From contig CAKXHL010000004.1 in the NCBI GenBank assembly GCA_934875375.1, forward strand, positions 1 through 64,000: DNA of 64,000 nucleotides. Reading direction: 5' to 3'. Under the pieces are notes generated by a model. The model made no database searches. It was given only the letters and a program-made list of their open reading frames with translations, and had not been told where the DNA came from. Positions 16,148 through 22,410 of this stretch are shown here, piece after piece (positions within the stretch are counted from its first letter, which is position 1; each line of letters begins with the position of its first letter). The position numbers were made by a program, and so were the translations under genes. Source of the stretch: an uncultured bacterium (GTDB taxonomy: Bacteria > Bacillota > Clostridia > Oscillospirales > Ruminococcaceae).

Positions 16148-16256
16148 TGTATCAGATTATTTCAACTTACGCAAGTATATAATATATACAAACTCACGCA
16201 AGTATATTTGTGCAGTATTCCATCTTGCTTTTTGCCTTACGCAAGTATATAATAAT
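16148..16256. promoter_or_regulatory. Divergent promoters with three operator repeats
   Basis: CTTACGCAAGTATAT occurs at 16166-16180 and 16236-16250, with a one-base variant at 16193-16207. Plus-strand promoter: TTGCTT, 17 nt, TATAAT ending at about 16253. Minus-strand promoter: TTGCGT, 17 nt, TACAAT. The repeats overlap parts of both promoters, as expected for autorepression by the RHH protein. Confidence 0.65.
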
Positions 16257-16275
16257 CAGAAAGGGGGTGGTTGAT

Positions 16276-16404
16276 ATGGCAAAGAAAAAACGCCGTCGGC
16301 GTAGACCGACGGCGCAGGCCAGAAAACAGTTAGCAGCTGACATTCTGGCAGGCACAATCTCCGGCCTTATCGTTCTGGCGGTTCAAAAACTGCTGAACTG
16401 GTAA
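16276..16404 (+). CDS. Small basic membrane peptide
   Basis: A 42-residue protein with an eleven-residue Lys/Arg-rich head (KKKRRRRRP), a short helix and one hydrophobic segment (ILAGTISGLIVLAVQKLL). AAGGGGG precedes the ATG. It is the first gene of the plus-strand micro-operon. The layout recalls small membrane toxins and holin-like peptides but no family is recognised. Confidence 0.6.
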   Translation: MAKKKRRRRRPTAQARKQLAADILAGTISGLIVLAVQKLLNW

Positions 16405-16410
16405 AGGCCA

Positions 16411-16440
16411 GGGGTGCGGAGGCCCGAACCTCCGCACCCC
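16411..16440 (+). terminator. Strong hairpin after the basic peptide gene
   Basis: GGGGTGCGGAGG pairs perfectly with CCTCCGCACCCC around a 6-nt loop. There is no T-run, so it may stabilise or separate transcripts rather than stop them fully. Confidence 0.45.
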
Positions 16441-16485
16441 AAATATAAAAGAAATCCATCAAAATGTCAATAGGGAGGGTTTACC

Positions 16486-16575
16486 ATGAAATACTTGATC
16501 CTGCTGGCCGTGTTTGTGGCGGTTTTTGTCCCGCTCCGACGGCTGTTCCGTAAACTATTCAACGGGAGGAAATGA
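16486..16575 (+). CDS. 29-residue membrane peptide
   Basis: The peptide is one hydrophobic helix (YLILLAVFVAVFVPL) followed by a basic tail (RRLFRKLFNGRK). AGGGAGG lies 7 nt before the ATG. The stop is 2 nt before the next start, so the two are translationally coupled. It resembles type I toxin-like peptides in build; function is unknown. Confidence 0.55.
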   Translation: MKYLILLAVFVAVFVPLRRLFRKLFNGRK

Positions 16576-16577
16576 GA

Positions 16578-16724
16578 ATGGAAAAGCAAGCGAAAGTTTC
16601 CCCGGCGGTTACGCTGGAGGCGGTCACGGTCCCGCTGGCTGACGGGCGGCGCGGTGTGGTGTTAGTCCTCACCGATGAATACAGCAGAAAAACAGTCATG
16701 CGGGCCATGCCTGCCAGCAGGTGA
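16578..16724 (+). CDS. 48-residue protein of the plus-strand micro-operon
   Basis: A small soluble protein with alternating hydrophobic residues (VTLEAVTVPLADGRRGVVLV), probably a beta sheet. AACGGGAGGAAATGAGA supplies the ribosome binding site, inside the end of the preceding gene. No family is recognised. Confidence 0.5.
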   Translation: MEKQAKVSPAVTLEAVTVPLADGRRGVVLVLTDEYSRKTVMRAMPASR

Positions 16725-16733
16725 CCCGCAGAA

Positions 16734-16774
16734 GAACCCCGACGCCAGGGCGGCGCCGGGGTTCCTTTTTTATT
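16734..16774 (+). terminator. Terminator of the plus-strand micro-operon
   Basis: GAACCCCG pairs with CGGGGTTC with an inner GCC/GGC helix, then CTTTTTTATT. It points against the minus-strand lysis operon. Confidence 0.8.
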
Positions 16775-17180
16775 CTGCTGCGGTGGCCTCCGCCGCGTCC
16801 GCCGGTTCCTCCAATGCGGGCGGCGTGGTTCCGCCGGTCTGCTCCGGCGTCCCGCTCGTTTTGCTCAAAACCAGCTTGGACAGCTTGGAAAAAACGTCTT
16901 TCGCATACAGCACATAGGCCGTCACCATGGCCAGGTTGGCGGCTGTTGCCACGTTGACCGTTTCGCCGTCAATGTCGATTGCCACAATATCGGGGTTCAG
17001 GCGTCCCGCTACATAGAAAGCGACGAAACAGGCGGCAATAATGATCCCCTTAATGACACCGTTCCGGCATTTGATACGGTCGAAAGTCCCGTCAAAAAGG
17101 GCGTTCAGGCTGCCCAGCACGACGTTGACAGCCACCAGAAGAACCAGGCCAATGGCCAGGCGGATAATAGTCTGTTCCAT
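16770..17180 (-). CDS. Phage holin-like membrane protein
   Basis: The 136-residue protein has three hydrophobic segments (LAIGLVLLVAVNVVLGSL, GIIIAACFVAFYVAG, ATAANLAMVTAYVLYA) and an acidic, proline-rich tail. Size, topology and position just after the endolysin fit a holin that permeabilises the membrane for lysis. A regulatory or phage-tail role for the C-terminal extension cannot be judged. Confidence 0.65.
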   Translation of the reverse strand: MEQTIIRLAIGLVLLVAVNVVLGSLNALFDGTFDRIKCRNGVIKGIIIAACFVAFYVAGRLNPDIVAIDIDGETVNVATAANLAMVTAYVLYAKDVFSKLSKLVLSKTSGTPEQTGGTTPPALEEPADAAEATAAE

Positions 17181-17189
17181 TTTTACCTC

Positions 17190-17360
17190 TCATTCCTGCC
17201 CGGTGCTGTCCTGGCCATTTTCGTGGCACCGCGGAAATGGGCAGCTTTCGCATTGGCTCCGATCACAGGGGATCGAACCGTCCCAGCGTACCAGGGCCAC
17301 CAGCCAGGTGACCACAGCGGCCAGGGAAAGCACCCAGGCCAGCGCCTTGATAATAACCAT
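17190..17360 (-). CDS. Small membrane protein with cysteine cluster
   Basis: The 56-residue protein has one transmembrane segment (ALAWVLSLAAVVTWLVALV), then a cysteine-rich tail with the pattern CxxxxCxxCxxxxC. GGAGGTGC precedes the ATG at 17360. It lies between endolysin and holin, so a spanin-like or accessory lysis role is possible; no family is recognised. Confidence 0.55.
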   Translation of the reverse strand: MVIIKALAWVLSLAAVVTWLVALVRWDGSIPCDRSQCESCPFPRCHENGQDSTGQE

Positions 17361-17379
17361 TCCAGCACCTCCGGCAAAA

Positions 17380-18252
17380 TTATTTGTTGATGGTGATAAC
17401 CTGGCCCACATGGATCAGGTTCGGATTTTTGATCCCGTTGTCTGCTGCCAGCTTGGCCACAGTGGTGCCGTACTTCGCGGCGATACGGGAAAGGGTGTCC
17501 CCGGCCACAACGGTGTACTTGACGGCTCCGCCGGGCAGGCGGAGGACCTGGCCCACACGGATCAGGTTCGGGTTTTTAATGCCGTTGATCTCCACCAGTT
17601 TGGCCACGGTGGTGCCGTACTTTGCGGCGATACGGGAAAGGGTGTCGCCGCTCTTTACGGTGTATGTACCCGCCGCCTGGGTCGTCGGTTTCGTTGGCTT
17701 GTCCGCCGTCCCGCCGGACGTGCCGCCCAGTTTCCGGGCGATCATGTCAAAGTCCGGGGTAATGAAACCGCGGATATACCGCCCGTTCACTTTCATGGTG
17801 CGCTTGCCCACCTTGCCGCCGTTCATGTTTCCCTCTGTGACCACAAAGGTGCCGCCGCCCACCTTGGTGACAATGCCAATGTGATCCGGTGCGCCGGTGT
17901 TGTCGGTGGTGGCGTAGTTGGCCCCGTCCTGCCAGTCGTACACGCAGGCGTCGCCCACCTTGGGGGTGTATGCGTCGGTCTCCGTCCAGATCCCTTTTTT
18001 CTTGGCGATCTCGACGTACTTTCCCACGCCGCACTCCGTCCCGGTGTACTCCGCGATCCCTGCCTTGATGTACGCCGCGGAGGCCGTGGTGGCACAATGG
18101 GCGTCACCCACCTGTACGCGGTAACCTCTTGCCAGCGGCTTGTGGTTGTTGTAGATGTTCAGGATCTCCAGGTGCTTGGCGCTGCCTCTGGTTGCTCCGT
18201 CCCATGCGTTGATAATGTCCGCCACCTTTCGGCGCAGTTCGTTTCCGGTCAT
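17380..18252 (-). CDS. Endolysin: CHAP-like amidase with two LysM domains
   Basis: The 290-residue protein has an N-terminal cysteine peptidase/amidase domain with Cys in [13 protein letters not shown] (about residue 54) and His in [10 protein letters not shown]. Two LysM repeats follow (about 195-240 and 246-289), each with [19 protein letters not shown] or a close variant, which bind peptidoglycan. There is no signal peptide, so release depends on a holin. It is the lysis enzyme of the phage. Confidence 0.88.
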   Translation of the reverse strand: MTGNELRRKVADIINAWDGATRGSAKHLEILNIYNNHKPLARGYRVQVGDAHCATTASAAYIKAGIAEYTGTECGVGKYVEIAKKKGIWTETDAYTPKVGDACVYDWQDGANYATTDNTGAPDHIGIVTKVGGGTFVVTEGNMNGGKVGKRTMKVNGRYIRGFITPDFDMIARKLGGTSGGTADKPTKPTTQAAGTYTVKSGDTLSRIAAKYGTTVAKLVEINGIKNPNLIRVGQVLRLPGGAVKYTVVAGDTLSRIAAKYGTTVAKLAADNGIKNPNLIHVGQVITINK

Positions 18253-18268
18253 GTTTGTTTATACCTCC

Positions 18269-18682
18269 TCACAGGCCCGCGTCCGGTGGTTCGCCGGTGC
18301 CCGCGGGCGGTTCCTCCGGGGGCGGCTGGGTGCCGCTCCCGCTCGTTCCGACGGCCTCCGCCGCCTTGTCCTTGTTGGTCTTGATCCAGCCCATGACGCC
18401 GTTTTCCAGGCCGCACACGCCGAACACGCAGCCGGTCAGGGTTGCAGGCTCTGATCCGGTGTGCCAGAAAACCACCAGATCGGCCACCGTGTACGCCACC
18501 AGGAAAACCGCTTCCAGAACCAGGATCCTGTCCATGGTGCCCATTTTCTTTTTAGGCGGCTTCCGTTCCTGCCGCAGCGTCCGCAGACGCTTCCGCAGGT
18601 GCTTATACGCCAGCCTGGCCACGAAATAACCCAGGAGGGCACCGGCAGCCCACGCCGCCGCGGCCACAATAAAGATTTTCAC
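18269..18682 (-). CDS. Phage membrane protein, two helices
   Basis: The 137-residue protein has an N-terminal helix (IFIVAAAAWAAGALLGYFVA), a very basic stretch (HLRKRLRTLRQERKPPKKK) and a second helix (VLEAVFLVAYTVADLVVF). The tail is proline- and glycine-rich like that of the holin at 16770. It may be a second holin or lysis accessory protein. Confidence 0.5.
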   Translation of the reverse strand: MKIFIVAAAAWAAGALLGYFVARLAYKHLRKRLRTLRQERKPPKKKMGTMDRILVLEAVFLVAYTVADLVVFWHTGSEPATLTGCVFGVCGLENGVMGWIKTNKDKAAEAVGTSGSGTQPPPEEPPAGTGEPPDAGL

Positions 18683-18694
18683 GGCTTCCTCCCA

Positions 18695-19147
18695 TTACAA
18701 AAAATCGTCCGTTTCCACGCACTTGCGGTAAACGTCCAGGATCCGCTCCGTGGTCACTTTGGTTTTGTTGTTCTTGAAATCCTTGTGATCCTTGCAATAG
18801 ATTTCGTAGGCGTCAATATCGGCCAGGATCTGCTCAAAATGTTCCTGACTGTGCCGGGTGCCGTGTTTTACTTCGTCCCCGAACCGCAGGATCCGGTAAC
18901 GGCAGTTTATGGCCTCCTGCTCTCCGTCCGCTTTCCTCATGGCCTGCACCTCGGTTTCCAGCCTGTCCACCTTGGCGATCACTTCGCTGTTGATCTTCCG
19001 CCCCAGCCAGGCCAGAAACTTGGAAACGGGGTTGATCTTCACCGGGGTAATTTCGATAAACACGGACACCAGCGCCACCACGGTGACGCCGCCAGTCAGC
19101 GCCTGGCCTACGCTCACGGTGGACAGCGTTTCAATTAGTTTTTGCAC
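18695..19147 (-). CDS. Phage membrane-anchored coiled-coil protein
   Basis: The 150-residue protein has one N-terminal helix (GVTVVALVSVFIEI), a coiled coil (IAKVDRLETEVQAMRKADGE) and a soluble helical end. This type commonly stands next to holin genes in phages of Firmicutes. Its start overlaps the end of the upstream gene by 13 nt, indicating translational coupling. Confidence 0.55.
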   Translation of the reverse strand: MQKLIETLSTVSVGQALTGGVTVVALVSVFIEITPVKINPVSKFLAWLGRKINSEVIAKVDRLETEVQAMRKADGEQEAINCRYRILRFGDEVKHGTRHSQEHFEQILADIDAYEIYCKDHKDFKNNKTKVTTERILDVYRKCVETDDFL

Positions 19148-19314
19148 GGATCCACCTCCCCCATGGCGGTATCGTAGTCCCGCCGAACCGCCGCCATTTC
19201 CTCCTCATACCGGAGGGCGTCGCGCTGTCCCAGCTGCACCGCCATGGCCTTGGTGATTTCGTTCTGGCGGTCAATGATCTGGCAGAGGTCCGCCACCAGC
19301 TTCATATAATCCAT
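19135..19314 (-). CDS. Small coiled-coil phage protein
   Basis: The 59-residue protein (start MDYMKLVADL) is almost wholly helical and charged, with a heptad-like pattern. GAGGAGGTGA lies 7 nt before the ATG at 19314. No family is recognised. Confidence 0.55.
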   Translation of the reverse strand: MDYMKLVADLCQIIDRQNEITKAMAVQLGQRDALRYEEEMAAVRRDYDTAMGEVDPCKN

Positions 19315-19321
19315 GGCAGCG

Positions 19322-19723
19322 TCACCTCCTCGCACCGATCAGCCCGGCGACGTGTTCCAGGTCTGCCATGTCCGCCTCAAAAAAGGCGTGTCCCCACAGC
19401 CAATAATCCGCATGATCCGGGTGGCGTAATTTCTGCGCCTCCGGGTCGCTCCACAGGAGATCCCAGCGCATTTGATGGCCGGCGTCTTTCCGCTCCAGCT
19501 TGGCCGTGATGGCGCCGATCAGGGCGCCGCGGGCTTTCCCGTTTCCGTCGTCATTTCGTGCAAAATAGCGGTGTGCGCTCTCGCTGGTGACCGCGCACAA
19601 TGGGCGGCCATTATGTACCAGAAACCCGTCCACAGCGTCCACAGGCGTACCGTACCGGAGGTTTACGGGGCCGTTGATACTCACAAACCGCGCTCTTTTT
19701 CTTACGATGTAGGCAGCGCCCAC
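19322..19723 (-). CDS. Hypothetical phage protein downstream of tail genes
   Basis: The 133-residue protein has an N-terminal beta-rich part (VSINGPVNLRYGTPVDAVDG) and a C-terminal part rich in Trp, His and Asp (HPDHADYWLWGHAFFEADM). It lies in the same operon as the chitin-binding-like protein upstream. No family is recognised. Confidence 0.5.
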   Translation of the reverse strand: MGAAYIVRKRARFVSINGPVNLRYGTPVDAVDGFLVHNGRPLCAVTSESAHRYFARNDDGNGKARGALIGAITAKLERKDAGHQMRWDLLWSDPEAQKLRHPDHADYWLWGHAFFEADMADLEHVAGLIGARR

Positions 19724-19726
19724 GGC

Positions 19727-20338
19727 TTACACCTCCGTCCACCCGTACACGCCAGGCTCCCACACGTTGCTGTCCACAGTGCTGGTCCAATGCTTGCCAT
19801 TGTGCGACACCTTGGCGTCCTTGCTGTATGCGTCATGTGCGCCAACCGGCTGGGACCATTCCGGCCATTCCTCCGCCGGATCGGAAACCGGCGTCCAAAG
19901 GCTTGCGGTTTTGTCCGGCGTCCAGTCCGCTTGTGACGTATGGGCCTGAACGCATTTATATAGCTTCCCGTCCGTATATCTGCGGATCTGGCCCACGGTA
20001 TAGGCCACCGGCACCGCCCACGGCGCGAAAAGATCCGCGTGTTCCGCCGCCGTTGTGGCGTCCACGCTTCCGGCCTCCGCCATTGTGACGAACACGATCC
20101 CCGTAGCGTCTGCCGCCTTGGCGATCTCCACTCCCGCGTCCGTTTCTTCCAGCATGACCGTGATTTCTGCCCCTGCCATGTCAGGGCGTCCCAGGAGGTG
20201 GTAAACGGTGCCGTTGTGCGCGATCCCCGTGGCCTCCGCCTCCGGGCACAGCACGAAACAGCCGTTTTCCGCCTGCTTGATGTAGTTGGGGGCCTCGGTC
20301 ATGGCCACGGTCGCCCCGTCTTTTGTGATCTTGAACAT
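19727..20338 (-). CDS. Phage carbohydrate-binding protein (CBM5/12-like)
   Basis: In this 203-residue protein the central part (APWAVPVAYTVGQIRRYTDG, then KLYKCVQAHTSQADWTPD) matches the CBM5/12 fold, with the aromatic residues that stack on sugars. A second aromatic segment follows at the C-terminus (KHWTSTVDSNVWEPGVYGW). In phages such modules sit on tail or fibre accessory proteins and bind cell-surface glycans. Position between the RT and lysis genes fits a fibre-associated adhesin. Confidence 0.7.
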   Translation of the reverse strand: MFKITKDGATVAMTEAPNYIKQAENGCFVLCPEAEATGIAHNGTVYHLLGRPDMAGAEITVMLEETDAGVEIAKAADATGIVFVTMAEAGSVDATTAAEHADLFAPWAVPVAYTVGQIRRYTDGKLYKCVQAHTSQADWTPDKTASLWTPVSDPAEEWPEWSQPVGAHDAYSKDAKVSHNGKHWTSTVDSNVWEPGVYGWTEV

Positions 20339-20341
20339 GGT

Positions 20342-21466
20342 TTACACCTCCGTTTTGAAAATCGCATAAAATAGCCGCCGCAGTTTCAGCACCCTGCCGT
20401 GATCGTTGAAGTTTTCATAATAGGAAATCGGTGTTTGCAGCCATTGGGCCACCTGCTCCACCGTCATTTCACCGCTGGCCACACGCGCCTGGAAAAGCCG
20501 CAGTTTCCGCCGTGCCCGCTTCATGCCGTCCCGGCAGCCGTGGATCTTCACGGCGCCGGTGTCCGTCACCTGAAACTTTGCTTTGCAGAACCGGAACGGT
20601 CTGGAGAACGGAACCACTTTTGACTTTCCGGCGTTGACCTGCAGGCCCATGGCCTCCGCGTGGCCGATCACGTCCGCCGCGGTCACCTCCGCCGCCTGCT
20701 TCGACGGCAGAATGGTGTAATAGTCGTCCATGTAATGGGCAGCGCCATGGATCGAAAGCTGGGCTTTGATCCGGTTGTCCAGGGAGGACGGCAGCGCCAC
20801 CATTTCCTGCTGGCTTGGCTCCACGCCCAGCGGCATACCCACGCCGCCCGGCACAGCTGCCACCACCAGATCGGCCAACTGCCGCAGGTCCGGGTTTAGG
20901 ATCATGCCCCGGTGCCGCTCATACAGCAGCGCGTGGGGCGCGTCCGGGAAAAAGTGGTGAAAATCCATCAGGAACAGGGCACCCTCCAGGCCATGCTTGC
21001 GGTAATGGTCCCGCAGGTGCTTGGCCAGGCGTCTGTAATGGAAATGCAGGCCGCCGCCTTTCTGGCTGGCTTTGTTGTCGTAGATCATACTGGGCACATA
21101 CAGCGGCACCAGCACCTTTTTGGTCAGAACCTTATAAACCTGCCGATCCTCAATGTGCGGCGCGTCTATTGGTCGAACCTTGCCCCGTTCTTTCAGGGTG
21201 AAATGGGCGGTTTTGCCTGGCTTCCATGTTCCATTCAGGATCTTGCGCCGGCGCTTGGCGGTGCCGGAAAACAGGTGCATTTCAAACCGCTGTGTGCTGG
21301 CTTTCCACCTCACGCCGTTGCAGCATTTCCGGCCATAGAAAAACATGGCGCGGTAACTGAAAACTTCCTCAATCGGCCCCAGGGCGTCGCTGCGGGCCTT
21401 TCGCTTTGCCTGCCGCCTTGTCTGGCGGCGTCTGTAACGCGCCTCGCGGCGCTGTTCGCTTGTCAT
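20342..21466 (-). CDS. DGR reverse transcriptase
   Basis: This 374-residue reverse transcriptase has the catalytic YMDD at residues 245-248, MDFHHFF (167-173) with the first catalytic Asp, and GMPLGVEPSQ (210-219), the variant of RT motif 4 (SQ in place of QG) that marks the DGR class. A basic N-terminus (RRRQTRRQAKRKAR) may bind template RNA. The ATG at 21466 has GGAGGG 13 nt upstream; the frame stays open to 21589. The template region lies just upstream, then Avd and the tail fibre, in the order known from the Bordetella phage element. It copies the template RNA with errors at adenines. Confidence 0.93.
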   Translation of the reverse strand: MTSEQRREARYRRRQTRRQAKRKARSDALGPIEEVFSYRAMFFYGRKCCNGVRWKASTQRFEMHLFSGTAKRRRKILNGTWKPGKTAHFTLKERGKVRPIDAPHIEDRQVYKVLTKKVLVPLYVPSMIYDNKASQKGGGLHFHYRRLAKHLRDHYRKHGLEGALFLMDFHHFFPDAPHALLYERHRGMILNPDLRQLADLVVAAVPGGVGMPLGVEPSQQEMVALPSSLDNRIKAQLSIHGAAHYMDDYYTILPSKQAAEVTAADVIGHAEAMGLQVNAGKSKVVPFSRPFRFCKAKFQVTDTGAVKIHGCRDGMKRARRKLRLFQARVASGEMTVEQVAQWLQTPISYYENFNDHGRVLKLRRLFYAIFKTEV

Positions 21467-21685
21467 AGAAAAGTATTCGCCCTCCGTACAGTTGTGGTGT
21501 TGGTGTGCGTCTAAACTGCTTCGATCCAGCGCATGAAACGGGGTTAGCACAATACCCCCGCCATGCAAGCAGCGTCCGCGCGGGATCATCAGCGGGCAGT
21601 TTCAGGCTTTCGCCAGGGAAGTATCTTTCCTTTTACATGGGTCCGGTTCACGTTCGTTACTGCATTTGACCCAGTTATGCAAAAT

Positions 21686-21807
21686 CAGGGGGCCAGCGCC
21701 CAGGAATTGTTGGCGTTGTTATTGTTGGCGCTGCCGTCGGTGTTGACAAGGCAGAAATTGTTGTTGTTGCCCGAATTGACGGAACGGCACCACGCATTGG
21801 CCGCCGT
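21686..21807 (-). repeat. DGR template region (TR)
   Basis: The 122-bp region is a non-coding copy of the end of the tail fibre gene at 22424-22545. In the fibre reading frame the TR has 13 AAY codons (Asn), in runs such as AACAACAACAAT. All 16 differences from the VR lie at adenines of this strand. It sits between avd and the RT gene. Confidence 0.95.
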
Positions 21808-21867
21808 CAGAGGGAAAAGCCGCCCTGCCTCCCGGCGCGTTTTCAAAGATACACCCATAAAAATGAC

Positions 21868-22326
21868 TTATTTCCGCTTCCTGTCGCTCTCCAGGATATT
21901 CCGCAGCAGGGTGTCCTCCCGGTCTATCAGTTCGCCCAGGCTCTGCGCCATGCGGTCCAGCTTGTCCATGGCCTCCTTGGGTGGGACCGTTTTTCCGCTT
22001 GGCGCCGTAAAGCACCCTTGCGGGTTCTGGTACATAACCAGATAGGCATGGGTCAGGCGCACGTCCAGCGCAGAGAGGGAGGCCAGCGCCTCCAGCAAAT
22101 GCGCCTTGCGCTGGGCTTTGCGCTGTTCGTCCGACGGGTATATTTTGTTGGCCTTTTCGGTGTGGTCCATGACCTCACCGGCCAGCTGCGCGGTGCCCTC
22201 TGCAATCAGCCGGGAATAACGGGCGGAAAGCCGCGTCAAAAAGCCCACCGTTTCCACATAAATCTGGTTTGCGGTGTTCACATACTCCGCTTTGCTCACG
22301 GTCCGCTTTTCTTTCAGAACTGACAT
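21868..22326 (-). CDS. avd: Avd-type accessory variability protein
   Basis: The 152-residue protein is a predicted four-helix bundle with basic ends (MSVLKEKRTVSKAEYVNTAN at the start, LESDRKRK at the end) and lies between the VR gene and the TR. Size, charge and position match Avd, which forms a pentameric barrel that binds the RT and template RNA and is needed for mutagenic homing. Sequence similarity to known Avd was judged by eye. GAGGTGAAAGA precedes the ATG. Confidence 0.8.
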   Translation of the reverse strand: MSVLKEKRTVSKAEYVNTANQIYVETVGFLTRLSARYSRLIAEGTAQLAGEVMDHTEKANKIYPSDEQRKAQRKAHLLEALASLSALDVRLTHAYLVMYQNPQGCFTAPSGKTVPPKEAMDKLDRMAQSLGELIDREDTLLRNILESDRKRK

Positions 22327-22364
22327 TCTTTCACCTCACGGGTTTTCTTTCTCTGTCCGGGTTT

Positions 22365-22386
22365 CCCGCCCACTTCCGTGGGCGGG
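22365..22386 (-). promoter_or_regulatory. DGR hairpin downstream of the VR
   Basis: On the coding strand CCCGCCCAC pairs with GTGGGCGGG around GGAA, a GNRA-type tetraloop. It starts 37 nt beyond the VR end, after the fibre stop codon. A hairpin of this size with a 4-nt loop downstream of the VR enhances homing in the Bordetella phage system. Confidence 0.8.
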
Positions 22387-22410
22387 ATTTTGCCGGATAT
22401 GCTGCGGCGA

